The notes: generated by a model from the letters alone, not told the origin. A stretch of DNA of 64,000 nt from Gordonia namibiensis NBRC 108229 (GCF_000298235.1 NZ_BAHE01000061.1:1-64000); one strand, 5' to 3'; positions 18,347-26,798 are shown, numbered from the stretch's first letter. Made by a program: numbers and translations.

Positions 18347-18382
18347 CGTGAGGTCCTTTCGGGACGAGGGAGAAGAGTCGGG

Positions 18383-19510
18383 TCAGGACTGCGCTGCCGC
18401 ACCGGTGTCGACGTGCGCTGCCGCACGGTTGTCGACGTGCGCTGCCGCGCCGGTGTCGACGTGCGCTGCCGCGCGGAGTGCTTCGAGCTCGGACCGGCGG
18501 ATCCGGACGAACTCGTCGGCCGAGGCGCCGCCGTCGGGATAGAACTGCCGGGCCCACTGCCGCAGCGCGGTGAATCCCGCGTACTCCTTGCGGGACAGGG
18601 CCGGTGGGTCGGAGTAACGCTGATGTGCCCAGATGTCGATGTCGGCGGCGAACTGTTCGATGACCAACTCGGCCATGGTCTTTCCGTATCGGGTGATCTC
18701 GCCGGTCTCCTCGCCGGGTTTGCGCCCGATCCAGACGGTGAAGCGTACGTCCGAGGTGTGCTCGTCGATTGGGGTGACCGCGGGCATCGTCCGGTTGTCG
18801 ACCATGCCCCAGCTCTTGGTGACCGAGCAACCGAGGCCGGCGTTGATGGATTCGACACCGCTGGTGGCACTTTCGAGGGTCGCACCTTCGTCGAAAGCGA
18901 TGGTGAAGTCGACGTAGGAGACCGGGCCGGAGAAGTCGTGCCGGGTGAAGTCCGGCATGAACGGTGTCTTGTGGACGAACTTGAAATGGGCGAAGTCGAC
19001 GCCGTTCTCCATGATGTACTGCGGGTGGATCTCGAGGCCCGGCCGGAACAGCGTCGCGCCGGGAATTGGTGGGTAATAGTCGGCCGCGGTCACGTCGTCG
19101 TCGAAGTCGGCGAAGATGTCCGGCACGTCGAAATGTGGTGCCCGCCCGTCGACGTCGTGCCAGATCCAGACGGCCTCGTTGCGTTCGACGACGGGGTAGC
19201 TGCGGATGCGTCGACCCTTGTTGGGGTGGTTCTCGTAGGGGATGCACACGTTGCGTCCCTCCTGGTTCCACTCCCAACCGTGGAAGGGGCAGACCAGATT
19301 TTCGCCCTCGACGTGGCCGCCGTGGCCGAGGTGGGCGCCGAGATGCTCACAGTAGGCGTCGAATACGGAGATCCGGCCGGACCGGGATCGCCAGGCGACC
19401 ATCTCGCGACCGAAATACTTCATCGTGTGCACGGCCCCGACGGCGATCTCGGTCGACCATGCGACCTGAAACCATCCGGTGGGTGTCATCGACAGCGGCG
19501 TTTGCGCCAT
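18383..19510 (-). CDS. Rieske non-haem iron oxygenase (KshA-like)
   Basis: A 375-residue oxygenase component. The Rieske 2Fe-2S ligands are C54, H56, C74 and H77 (CEHLGAHLGHGG and CPFHGW), and the mononuclear iron site follows as N169-x2-D172-x2-H175-x4-H180. The overall length and layout are like 3-ketosteroid 9-alpha-hydroxylase oxygenase KshA. A separate reductase is needed and is not adjacent. The last 25 residues or so are repeated AAHVD(T/N) units from a 24-bp tandem repeat and look like a recent low-complexity addition. The ATG at 19510 is chosen because conserved sequence begins immediately after it; the frame upstream to 19654 lacks coding character. Confidence 0.85.
   Translation of the reverse strand: MAQTPLSMTPTGWFQVAWSTEIAVGAVHTMKYFGREMVAWRSRSGRISVFDAYCEHLGAHLGHGGHVEGENLVCPFHGWEWNQEGRNVCIPYENHPNKGRRIRSYPVVERNEAVWIWHDVDGRAPHFDVPDIFADFDDDVTAADYYPPIPGATLFRPGLEIHPQYIMENGVDFAHFKFVHKTPFMPDFTRHDFSGPVSYVDFTIAFDEGATLESATSGVESINAGLGCSVTKSWGMVDNRTMPAVTPIDEHTSDVRFTVWIGRKPGEETGEITRYGKTMAELVIEQFAADIDIWAHQRYSDPPALSRKEYAGFTALRQWARQFYPDGGASADEFVRIRRSELEALRAAAHVDTGAAAHVDNRAAAHVDTGAAAQS
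18394..18474. repeat. 24-bp tandem repeat at the 3' end of the Rieske gene
   Basis: Three 24-base units (18394-18417, 18418-18441, 18442-18465) with core CTGCCGC-CGGTGTCGACGTGCG are followed by a partial unit to 18474. They encode the repeated octapeptide at the oxygenase C-terminus. The unit length matches the unrelated 24-bp array at 6072 but the sequences differ. Confidence 0.9.
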
Positions 19511-19723
19511 GCGGTCACGGTAGGACGCGCAGAACCGGAATACAAGAGGGTTCTGTGAAAAAGGTTGAAAACACGCGTTCAAGTGGAGGTTTGAGGGGGC
19601 TCCCATCCGGTTACTCGTGTGTCCAACAAATTTCCTTCGAAACTGTTGGAACATCCGACGCCGGTTTGTATCATTGCTCCGGCGCTGTGACGTGGCTTAC
19701 AGCAATGACGCCGGGAGGCCGAG
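19511..19723. promoter_or_regulatory. Divergent promoter region between Rieske and hydrolase genes
   Basis: A 213-base region that is clearly more AT-rich than its flanks (for example 19545-19670). It must carry the leftward promoter of the Rieske-DAPDH operon and the rightward promoter of the alpha/beta hydrolase. No clear palindrome was found by eye. Confidence 0.45.
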
Positions 19724-20776
19724 ATGAACGCAGGTGGTGCGCTGCGCACTGCACGACTGGCGGAAGCCCAGTCGATGCTGACGGGACTTGTACGACCGGC
19801 TGAGGCCCGGCGCCGTCTCCGCAGCCGGCAGTTCGCGGATGCGATGTTCAACTCGCGCGAGCCCGAGCGTGCCACCTGGGCTCTCACCGACGATGGCGCC
19901 CGTCTCCGCGTTCACCACTACGGATCGCCGGATGCGCCGGTTCTGGTGCTGGTCCACGGATGGTCGTGCTGCATCGAGTACTGGAACCCGCAGATCAACG
20001 CCCTCGCCGAGCGCTACCACGTGATCGCCTACGACCAGCGGGGTCACGGCGAGAGCATGTGGGGCAAGCGCCGTTTCGACGCCGACGTCCTGGCCGACGA
20101 CCTTCACACGGTGGTCGATCAGGCTGTGCCGCGTGACTCGAAGGCCGTGTTCGTCGGACACAGCATGGGCGGCATCACCGTGCAGGCATGGGCGCACCGT
20201 CATCCCGACCAGGTCGAGGAGCGTGCGGCCGCACTGGTGCTCGCGAACACGACCTGGGGCGGGATCGCCGCGGAGACCCGGGTCCTGCCGTTCCTCAACA
20301 GCATGTTCAAGGCGCCGATCTGGCTCGGTCAGGCCGCACTGTCGGTCCCGTTCCCGTTCCCCGGCGGCCGATTCGCCCGAAGTCTCGTCCGGACCCGCAT
20401 CCTCAACGGCCGCTCGGCGACGGCGGATCACGCCGAGTTCGTTCTGTCGATGAGCCGGTCGTGCAATCCGGTCGCGCGGGCCAAAGCCGCGGTCGCGCTC
20501 ATCGAGCTGGCTCTGGGGCCGGTCGGGGCCGAGGCCATCACCGTGCCGACCACGGTCATCGGTGGACGTCACGACCTGCTGCTCCCGCATGCGATGACCC
20601 AGCGCATCGCCCACACGCTTTCGATCCGCGGCTATCTGGATCAACTCGTCGTGCTGGACACCGGGCATGCCTCCAACATCGAGGCCGCCGAGGACTTCAC
20701 CGCCGAGATCGATCGCGTCATGTACTCGTTCTCGACGCCGACCGAGCTGACCGAGCTGGAGGATGCCGCCAGCTGA
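19724..20776 (+). CDS. Alpha/beta hydrolase
   Basis: A 350-residue serine hydrolase of the alpha/beta fold. The oxyanion strand LVLVHGWSCC lies near 75, the nucleophile elbow GHSMGG near 145-150, a late acid in GGRHDLLLP and the histidine in DTGHASN. A GGGAGG ribosome-binding site precedes the ATG. It is divergent from the Rieske-DAPDH operon, so it could hydrolyse a ring-cleavage product or ester in the same pathway; the sequence alone does not show this. Length and motif order are normal for an esterase or C-C bond hydrolase. Confidence 0.85.
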   Translation: MNAGGALRTARLAEAQSMLTGLVRPAEARRRLRSRQFADAMFNSREPERATWALTDDGARLRVHHYGSPDAPVLVLVHGWSCCIEYWNPQINALAERYHVIAYDQRGHGESMWGKRRFDADVLADDLHTVVDQAVPRDSKAVFVGHSMGGITVQAWAHRHPDQVEERAAALVLANTTWGGIAAETRVLPFLNSMFKAPIWLGQAALSVPFPFPGGRFARSLVRTRILNGRSATADHAEFVLSMSRSCNPVARAKAAVALIELALGPVGAEAITVPTTVIGGRHDLLLPHAMTQRIAHTLSIRGYLDQLVVLDTGHASNIEAAEDFTAEIDRVMYSFSTPTELTELEDAAS

Positions 20777-20789
20777 GCCGACCCGGGAA

Positions 20790-21848
20790 TCACTGCCCGG
20801 GCCGCTCGACCCGTCCACTCGGGAACCGGGCGAAGCGTCCCTCGGTCCGTGGGTGGACAGGGGCGTCGGAACCCCACGGCCAACCGCCGAACCGCGTGCG
20901 GCGGTAGTCGCTGTAGGCCTGATCGATCTCCTCGGCACTGTTCATGACGAACGGGCCGTACTGGACGACCGGCTCGCCGATCTCTGCGCCCTGCAGTACG
21001 AGGATCGTCGACGGTTCGTCCCCGTTGGCGAGGGCCAACGCCGACGCCCGGCTCTGTTCGAAGCCGAGTCCCGATTCGACTGTGGCACCGTCGATCTCGA
21101 CGCGAGCCGCCTCTCCGTGGACGTACAGCATCCGGCGGGTGTCCGTCGAGGCCGGTGCCGGTAGATCGACCCTCGCGTGCGGTTCGAGATCGATCAGCCA
21201 GATCGCCACGTCCGCTGCCGGATCCGATGCCCAGGAGTGTTTCGGCGGCTCGAGTGCCGTGGCGGATCCGAAGGCTCCGGCGATCACCCGGACGGTGGCC
21301 TTCGCCCCGTCCTCGTCGTGCACGACGACGGGAATGTCCTCGGACCACTGCATCGTGAACTCCGGATCGGCGGTCTTGTCGCGCGCCGGGAGGTTCAGCC
21401 AGATCTGGTAGAGCTCGAACGGATTGTCGCGATCGGCGTTCACGAGGGGGAAGACCTCCGAGTGGGAGACGCCCTTGCCTGCGGTCACCCACTGCACGTC
21501 GCCATTGCCGTACCGCGCACTGGCGCCCGTCGAGTCGGCGTGGTCGACGACGCCCCGGCGGACCACGGTGATGGTCTCGAAACCACGGTGTGGGTGCGCG
21601 GGAAAGCCCGGAATTGTGGTCCCGTGGTACATGTTCCAGCCCGACGGGTGGCCGAAGTCGCTGCCGAGCTGCCTGTCGTCGACGCCGGTGGCGGGACCCA
21701 TCTCGGCATTGCCGGCCGGGTAGGCGTCGAGATGATGGACTGCGAAGAGGAATGGGCCGATGCCGCGCCAGGGATGGCCCAGTTCGACGACACGGCCGGC
21801 GCGAGAGTGGTTCGCCGCGGGCGACTGGCTCGTTTGTGGGGAGGTCAT
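20790..21848 (-). CDS. Pirin family protein
   Basis: A 352-residue bicupin. The N-terminal cupin has HPHRGFETITVV and later GKGVSHSE, which carry the usual metal-binding histidines; the C-terminal domain ends with GPFVMNSAEEIDQAYSDYRRTRFGGWPW, a pirin signature. Bacterial pirins include quercetinase-like dioxygenases and redox sensors. The ATG at 21848 has GGAG eight bases upstream. It is transcribed divergently from an HxlR regulator with a 106-base shared region containing nested palindromes, so HxlR control is likely. Pirin next to HxlR fits an electrophile- or quinone-response unit. Confidence 0.9.
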   Translation of the reverse strand: MTSPQTSQSPAANHSRAGRVVELGHPWRGIGPFLFAVHHLDAYPAGNAEMGPATGVDDRQLGSDFGHPSGWNMYHGTTIPGFPAHPHRGFETITVVRRGVVDHADSTGASARYGNGDVQWVTAGKGVSHSEVFPLVNADRDNPFELYQIWLNLPARDKTADPEFTMQWSEDIPVVVHDEDGAKATVRVIAGAFGSATALEPPKHSWASDPAADVAIWLIDLEPHARVDLPAPASTDTRRMLYVHGEAARVEIDGATVESGLGFEQSRASALALANGDEPSTILVLQGAEIGEPVVQYGPFVMNSAEEIDQAYSDYRRTRFGGWPWGSDAPVHPRTEGRFARFPSGRVERPGQ

Positions 21849-21903
21849 GACGACTCCTTCTCGTTGTGGTTTCTGATCCTGCCGTCCACAACGCATCCAC
21901 ATT

Positions 21904-21928
21904 CACTCTTATTTCAAGAGTGCTCTTG
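21904..21928. promoter_or_regulatory. Nested palindromes between pirin and hxlR-type gene
   Basis: CACTCTT (21904-21910) pairs with AAGAGTG (21916-21922), and CAAGAG (21915-21920) pairs with CTCTTG (21923-21928). Both dyads share the central AAGAG. The site is 27 bases before the regulator start at 21955 and 56 bases from the pirin start. It is the best candidate for the HxlR operator. Confidence 0.6.
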
Positions 21929-21954
21929 TTTCCAGAGAGGCGTACGCTCGCAGC

Positions 21955-22380
21955 ATGGACACGGGGCAGGGCGGATCGAAGGGTTCGGTCACGATCAAGG
22001 GTTCGGTCACGATCGACGACCTCCTCGCCGGTTCCGACACTGTTCGCGCCGCGCTCGAGACCATCGGGGGCGTCTGGCCCATGACGGTGCTCATCGCGCT
22101 CGACACCGAACCCCGACGCTACGGCGAACTGCGCCGGGCCGTGGTGGGTATCAACGACCGCATGCTGTCGCAGACGTTGCGGCGTTTCGTTCGCGACGGC
22201 TTGGTCGCTCGCGGGGTCATGCCGAGTCGGCGCTCCTGTGTGCAGTACGTCCTGACCGATCTCGGTGTGGAAGTGCGGGCGGCCGTCGCCGAGTTCGCGT
22301 CGGTCGTCATCGGGCTGGCGCCGCGGGTGGCCGCCGCTCGGAAAGAGTTCGATCGCCGATCCGACGAGGAGTCATCATGA
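21955..22380 (+). CDS. HxlR family winged-helix transcriptional regulator
   Basis: A 141-residue one-domain regulator. The HxlR core is visible as WPMTVLIALDTEPRRYGELRRAV, then GINDRMLSQTLRRFVRDGLVAR and YVLTDLG. HxlR proteins respond to reactive aldehydes, quinones or redox change, often repressing detoxifying reductases. Its stop overlaps the next gene in an ATGA arrangement, so the regulator and the luciferase-family oxidoreductase are translated together. The N-terminus has a short repeated GSVTIKGSVTI. It probably binds the nested palindromes just upstream and controls pirin as well as itself. Confidence 0.9.
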   Translation: MDTGQGGSKGSVTIKGSVTIDDLLAGSDTVRAALETIGGVWPMTVLIALDTEPRRYGELRRAVVGINDRMLSQTLRRFVRDGLVARGVMPSRRSCVQYVLTDLGVEVRAAVAEFASVVIGLAPRVAAARKEFDRRSDEESS

Positions 22381-23258
22381 CCGACTACGGACAACCGTTG
22401 CGTTTCGGTTTCTTCCCGAGTCCGCGGGCCGACCGGATCGACGACCTGCTCCGTCTCGTGAACGTCGCAGAGGCGGCCGGGCTCGATCTCGTCAGTGTCC
22501 AGGACCATCCTTATCAGCGGCGTTTCCTCGACACCTGGACGCTGTTGTCCGTCATCGGTGCTCGGACGGAGTCGATCCGGTTGTCGCCCAACGTCGCCAA
22601 CCTGCCGCTGCGTCCGCCGGTGATGTTGGCCAAGGCGGCGTCGACTCTCGACATCCTGACCGGCGGCCGCGTCGAACTCGGTCTGGGGGCCGGAGCGTTC
22701 TGGGACGGGGTGGTCGCCGCGGGTGGGCCACGCCGCTCGCCGGGGGAGGCGGTCGATGCCCTCGCCGAGGCGATCACCGTGATCAGGGCCTTCTGGGCAG
22801 GAGGCACGGTCGATCTCGACGGTGAGTTCTATCCCGTCCACGGACTCCACGCCGGACCCGCTCCGGCGCACGACATTCCGATCTGGCTGGGTGCGTTGGG
22901 GCCGCGGATGCTGCGGCTGACCGGAGAAGTGGCCGACGCGTGGGTTCCCAGCCTGCAGTTCGTCCCGCCGGATCAGGTGGCCGAGAAGGCCGCGATCATC
23001 GACGACGCGGCGCGTGCGGCCGGCCGGGACCCCGCGGACATCACCCGGATCTACAACATCGCGGGCACTTTCGGTTCCGACGCCGGCCTGCTCGCCGGTC
23101 CACCCGCGCAGTGGGCGGAACAGCTGACGGACCTGACCGTCTCCCTCGGCATGAGCACATTCATCCTGGCCACCGACGACCCCGACGATCTGGCGAGGTT
23201 CGCCGACGAGGTGGCCCCGGCGGTCCGTGAACTCGTGGCCGCAGAACGCCAGGCGTGA
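22377..23258 (+). CDS. LLM-class flavin-dependent oxidoreductase
   Basis: A 293-residue protein of the bacterial luciferase-like fold, using FMN or F420. The TIM-barrel landmarks are LRFGFFPSPRADRIDDLL at the start, SPNVANLPLRPPVMLAKAASTLDILTGGR (two adjoining stretches) and GLGAGAFWDGV, then PIWLGALGPRMLRLTGEVADAW. The start ATG overlaps the HxlR stop. In this order this family often includes F420-dependent reductases, but the cofactor is not certain here. It is likely the detoxification effector controlled by the HxlR protein. A TetR gene follows in the same direction 26 bases later. Confidence 0.88.
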   Translation: MTDYGQPLRFGFFPSPRADRIDDLLRLVNVAEAAGLDLVSVQDHPYQRRFLDTWTLLSVIGARTESIRLSPNVANLPLRPPVMLAKAASTLDILTGGRVELGLGAGAFWDGVVAAGGPRRSPGEAVDALAEAITVIRAFWAGGTVDLDGEFYPVHGLHAGPAPAHDIPIWLGALGPRMLRLTGEVADAWVPSLQFVPPDQVAEKAAIIDDAARAAGRDPADITRIYNIAGTFGSDAGLLAGPPAQWAEQLTDLTVSLGMSTFILATDDPDDLARFADEVAPAVRELVAAERQA

Positions 23259-23284
23259 ACGCCTAGCGGCTACCATCGGAGACC

Positions 23285-23929
23285 ATGACCCCCGTCGACG
23301 CTCGCACCCCGGCCGGTACACCGGCGCCCGGTGCTCGGCGTGCGAATCGTCGGGGACAGGCGACCCGCGATGCGATGCTCGACGCGGCGATCAGTTCGTT
23401 GGCTTCGGGTGATCCGGCGTCGGTGTCGGGCAACCGGATCGCCAAGGACATCGGCGCGACCTGGGGTGCTGTCAAGTACCAGTTCGACGACATCGACGGC
23501 CTCTGGGCGGCGGTGTTGCACCGGACCGCCGAGCAGCGCGGCGATCTGCCGGTCAGCGTGAAACCCGAAGCGCCACTGGCCGAGCGGGTCGAGGCCATCA
23601 TCGAACTCATGTATGCGGGGCTGACCGCGCCGGAATCCCGCGCCATCGAGACCCTGCGGGCGGCACTACCCCGCGATCCCGACGAACTCCGGCGACTGTT
23701 CCCCAAGACCGCCGCCGAGTTCGCCTCCTGGGGTCCGTCGTGGGTGGAGTCCTGTCAGCGCGCCTTCGCCGACCTCGACGTCGACCCGGAACGCGTCCGC
23801 GAGGTCGCGGCGTTCCTGCCCGGCGCCATGCGAGGTCTGGTGTCGGAGAAGCAGCTCGGCAGTTTCCAGGATCAGGAACTGGCGCGACGCGGACTCGCGC
23901 GAGCGATCGTGGCGCTCCTCGCACCGTGA
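23285..23929 (+). CDS. TetR family transcriptional regulator
   Basis: A 214-residue regulator with an N-terminal TetR DNA-binding domain (RGQATRDAMLDAAISSLASG and GNRIAKDIGATWGAVKYQFDDIDGLW in two parts) and a helical ligand-binding half. An alanine/proline-rich tail of 20 residues precedes it. It follows the luciferase-family gene by 26 bases and precedes the P450 gene by 89, so it may regulate either; its position gives no clear answer. The start ATG follows a GGAGACC sequence at the expected distance. Confidence 0.87.
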   Translation: MTPVDARTPAGTPAPGARRANRRGQATRDAMLDAAISSLASGDPASVSGNRIAKDIGATWGAVKYQFDDIDGLWAAVLHRTAEQRGDLPVSVKPEAPLAERVEAIIELMYAGLTAPESRAIETLRAALPRDPDELRRLFPKTAAEFASWGPSWVESCQRAFADLDVDPERVREVAAFLPGAMRGLVSEKQLGSFQDQELARRGLARAIVALLAP

Positions 23930-24018
23930 ATGCGGCCTTGACGGGCCGGTGACTGTTTGTTCGGTTTCCTGCCCGGGTAGGCGTCGGACAGTACGCCGGT
24001 TGTGGAAGGGAGCAGGTC

Positions 24019-25368
24019 ATGTCAGAGGCGATGCCCAGTATCGGGAAAGCCGGGGTGCTCGACACTGCGCGAATCCTCGCCGGGGTGTTGACCCCGATCG
24101 TTTCCGAGGGCGTCCTGGCCAGGCGTGAAGTCATGGTGCGCCTCGGCGGCCGCCTGAACACGCACGGGCGAGCCGCACGAATACTCGACGACGTTCGCGA
24201 CAAGTACGAGGCTGACGCGCTGCGACTTCGATTTCCGCGGGCGATGGTCGTGGCCCTCCGGCCACCGGCGGTACGGGAGATCCTCTCTCACACCCCTGAC
24301 CCGTTCACCTCCGCGACCCGGGAGAAGGTGTCGGCGGTCGGCAGATTCCAGCCGACCGGCGTCCTGATCTCCGACGGGAAGATGCGAACCGTGCGCCGCG
24401 AGCTGAACGAGCGGGCGCTACAGACTTCCTCGCCCGTCCACACGCTGCATCAACGGTGTGCGGAGATCGTCGCGTCCGAGGTCGACGACCTCCTCGGCTC
24501 GTGTCCGGACGGGCGACTCACCTGGGACTCCTATGTCATCTCCCACTGGCGGATGGTGCGCCGTCTCGTCTTCGGCGACGATGCCCGTGACGACGACGAG
24601 GTCACCGACCTCCTGACGGTGCTGCGCCGCGATGCCAACTGGGCGTATGCGTTTCCTCGCCGCAAGTCGACCTACTCTCGTTTCCGACGCCGTCTCGAGC
24701 ATCTGGTCGCACGAGCGCCGGCGGATTCCCTGGCCGGCCTCATTCGGGACGCGTCGGTCGTGGACCGGGTCGACATCGACCCGATAGGCCAGATTCCCCA
24801 GTGGCTGTTCGCGTTCGACGCCGTGGCGGTTGCCGTGCACCGGTCGCTCGCGTTGCTCGCCGCACATCCGGACGCCCTCGAGAGGGCACGGGAGGATGTT
24901 CGCACCCAGGACGGCGGAGGGCCACCCCGGTTCCCCTTCATACGTGCGACGGTCCTGGAATCGCTTCGGCTGTGGCCGACCACGCTGGCGATCCTGCGTG
25001 AGACCAAACGCGATGTGCAGTGGGTCGGCGGTGTCCTACCTGCGGGTGCCACCACGGTCGTGATCGGCGAGCACTTCCAGCGGGACGATGAGGCAATGGA
25101 TTTCGCGCAGCACTTCACCCCCGACGCCTGGCTGGACGGTCGCACCCAAGAGCTGTCGGGCGTCGTGCCGTTCAGCGACGGCCCGGGGGAGTGCCCGGGC
25201 CGCAATGTCGTGATGCTGTTCAGCTCGCTGGTGATCGCAGCATTGTTGCGGCAGCACGGGTTACGGGACGACACCCTGACGCCGCGCGTGCGATCGGGGG
25301 TCACCGACATGCCGCATTCGTTCAACCATTTCGACCTCACGATCGAGCTGGTCCCGGTTGACCGATGA
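24019..25368 (+). CDS. Cytochrome P450 lacking the I-helix threonine
   Basis: A 449-residue haem-thiolate monooxygenase. The haem-binding loop is FSDGPGECPGRN and the K-helix ExxR is ESLR, so the haem site is intact. The I-helix, which normally reads AGxxT, is here WLFAFDAVAVAVHRSLALLA: an acidic residue remains but the alcohol partner for oxygen protonation is replaced. Mycobacterial P450s with this kind of I-helix are known and their chemistry is not settled. No ferredoxin or ferredoxin reductase gene is adjacent, so electrons must come from elsewhere. It is the last gene of its direction before the convergent cutinase. Confidence 0.88.
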   Translation: MSEAMPSIGKAGVLDTARILAGVLTPIVSEGVLARREVMVRLGGRLNTHGRAARILDDVRDKYEADALRLRFPRAMVVALRPPAVREILSHTPDPFTSATREKVSAVGRFQPTGVLISDGKMRTVRRELNERALQTSSPVHTLHQRCAEIVASEVDDLLGSCPDGRLTWDSYVISHWRMVRRLVFGDDARDDDEVTDLLTVLRRDANWAYAFPRRKSTYSRFRRRLEHLVARAPADSLAGLIRDASVVDRVDIDPIGQIPQWLFAFDAVAVAVHRSLALLAAHPDALERAREDVRTQDGGGPPRFPFIRATVLESLRLWPTTLAILRETKRDVQWVGGVLPAGATTVVIGEHFQRDDEAMDFAQHFTPDAWLDGRTQELSGVVPFSDGPGECPGRNVVMLFSSLVIAALLRQHGLRDDTLTPRVRSGVTDMPHSFNHFDLTIELVPVDR

Positions 25369-25380
25369 CCCCCGCTGGCA

Positions 25381-26166
25381 TCACATTCGACGGGCGACGA
25401 ACCGTGCGCCGTCGAGCGTCATCCCGTTGACCGCGTAGAGCGTGTGCAGGGCGTTCGGGCCGCCCACCGGAGCGCCGTCGCAGATGGTGTCACCGGCCAC
25501 GCAGTAACGCACGGTCTTGCCGCGATAGGGGGTGGAGACCCGCACCGGGGGCGCGCCGATGTCGGTGATGAACCGGTCCGACGGAGCGCCGAAGAAGACG
25601 ATCGCCGCGACATTGCGCGAGAGCGATGCGGGCAGCGGCGGCGGGACGAAACGGTCGTAGGCCTTGTACTGCGCGGGGAGATCGAGTCCGGCGTGGACCG
25701 CGTACCCCGCCACGACGGCACCCTGCGAGTAACCGCCGAGGACGACCTTGGTGCGCGGGCAGTTGGCGGCCAGGTACTTCACCCGGTTCTGCGTCGTACG
25801 AACCTCGTCGGCGACGGTCTTGGCGAACTTCAGGCGGTTGCCGAACTGGTCGCTCGCCGGGTACGGGACGCCGTAGCCGGCGACGGACCTGCCGGGTAGC
25901 TGGCTACGGACGGCCTCGACGAAGGACAGGCCGGTCAGTCCCAGCGGGGGCGCGGGCTCGACGGTCCCGCGAGCGAAGACGACCTCGACGTCGGAACACG
26001 CCGGCCGGGCCTCCGCTGTCGTGTCACCTGCGATGACCGATCCCGAGACGGCCGCGATCAGTGACGCGGCCACGATGCCGAAGCGCGTGATCAGACCTCT
26101 CCGCCGGGGCTTTCGGAAGTTCACGTGCTGGTTCGAGTCGTCTCGGTTCGCCGCGTCTTGTGTCAT
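25381..26166 (-). CDS. Secreted cutinase family protein
   Basis: A 261-residue extracellular esterase. A basic N-terminus and one hydrophobic segment (about 28-46) make a signal peptide or anchor ending near TTAEARPA. The catalytic serine is S147 in GGYSQGA, the acid is D226 in AGDTIC and the histidine is H241 in ALHTLY; cysteines at 57, 136, 222 and 229 fit the two cutinase disulfides. In mycobacteria such proteins include phospholipases and esterases. Its start overlaps the stop of a 52-residue acidic ORF (ATGA), so the two are translated together. Confidence 0.9.
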   Translation of the reverse strand: MTQDAANRDDSNQHVNFRKPRRRGLITRFGIVAASLIAAVSGSVIAGDTTAEARPACSDVEVVFARGTVEPAPPLGLTGLSFVEAVRSQLPGRSVAGYGVPYPASDQFGNRLKFAKTVADEVRTTQNRVKYLAANCPRTKVVLGGYSQGAVVAGYAVHAGLDLPAQYKAYDRFVPPPLPASLSRNVAAIVFFGAPSDRFITDIGAPPVRVSTPYRGKTVRYCVAGDTICDGAPVGGPNALHTLYAVNGMTLDGARFVARRM

Positions 26167-26321
26167 CTGTCGGACCCTTCGTCGTCCTTCGTTTCCGTAG
26201 CGTCGTCTTCGCCCTCGGCCTGATCTGGTTGTGTCGCCTTCGATGTGAGCATCTCGGGGTCGCCGTCCGGGTCGTGCTGATCCTCGGGGTCGGTCGGCCC
26301 ATGGGTGGGTTCGTTTGTCAT
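26163..26321 (-). CDS. Small acidic hypothetical protein coupled to cutinase
   Basis: A 52-residue ORF with no recognised family. It begins MTNEPTHGPTDPEDQHDP and ends in TKDDEGSDR; roughly a third of residues are Asp or Glu, with no hydrophobic segment and no Cys, so it is probably disordered. The ATG at 26321 has GGGAG about nine bases upstream, and its stop overlaps the cutinase ATG (ATGA), which supports expression. It may merely provide translational coupling, or act on the cutinase before export. A longer reading of the frame to 26384 has no ribosome-binding site. Confidence 0.6.
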   Translation of the reverse strand: MTNEPTHGPTDPEDQHDPDGDPEMLTSKATQPDQAEGEDDATETKDDEGSDR

Positions 26322-26413
26322 TCGTCGTGACTCCCTTGTCGGATGGCGGGACTTCGGATGAGATTCGACGTTCCCCGGCCCCACCTGCCCGAAACCCGAT
26401 CTACAGTTCGGTC

Positions 26414-26797
26414 ATGCGGAGTCGTCATGTGAGCACGGTGATCGGTGCATCAGCCGAGGATGTGTACGAATTCATCTCCGATCCCGACAATCTCCCGAAG
26501 TGGGCGGCCGGGCTCGCGAGTTCCGAGGTGGTCCGACGCGGTGACGATCTCCTGGCGGAGTCGCCGATGGGCACCGTGACGGTCCGGTTCGTTCCGCGGA
26601 ACACCCTCGGGGTCGTCGACCACGACGTGATCCTCCCGAACGGCGACACCGTGCACAATCCGCTGCGCGTTCTGCCGCATCCGGACGGGGCCGAGGTTGT
26701 GTTCACGCTCCGACAGTTGTCCATGCCCGACGACGAGTTCGACCGGGATACCCGCATGGTCGAGGAGGATCTGGCGCGGCTCAGGGCGCTGTTCTGA
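26414..26797 (+). CDS. SRPBCC family (polyketide cyclase-like) protein
   Basis: A 127-residue helix-grip protein with a hydrophobic ligand cavity. Family features are VIGASAEDVYEFISDPDNLPKW at the start, then alternating strands and a C-terminal helix with DRDTRMVEEDLARLRALF. Such proteins bind lipids or polyketides or act as cyclases; nothing indicates a specific ligand. The ATG at 26414 is preferred: the frame extends upstream to 26315 but overlaps the opposite-strand acidic ORF and lacks family similarity. It is alone between divergently and co-oriented genes. Confidence 0.78.
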   Translation: MRSRHVSTVIGASAEDVYEFISDPDNLPKWAAGLASSEVVRRGDDLLAESPMGTVTVRFVPRNTLGVVDHDVILPNGDTVHNPLRVLPHPDGAEVVFTLRQLSMPDDEFDRDTRMVEEDLARLRALF

Positions 26798-26798
26798 C

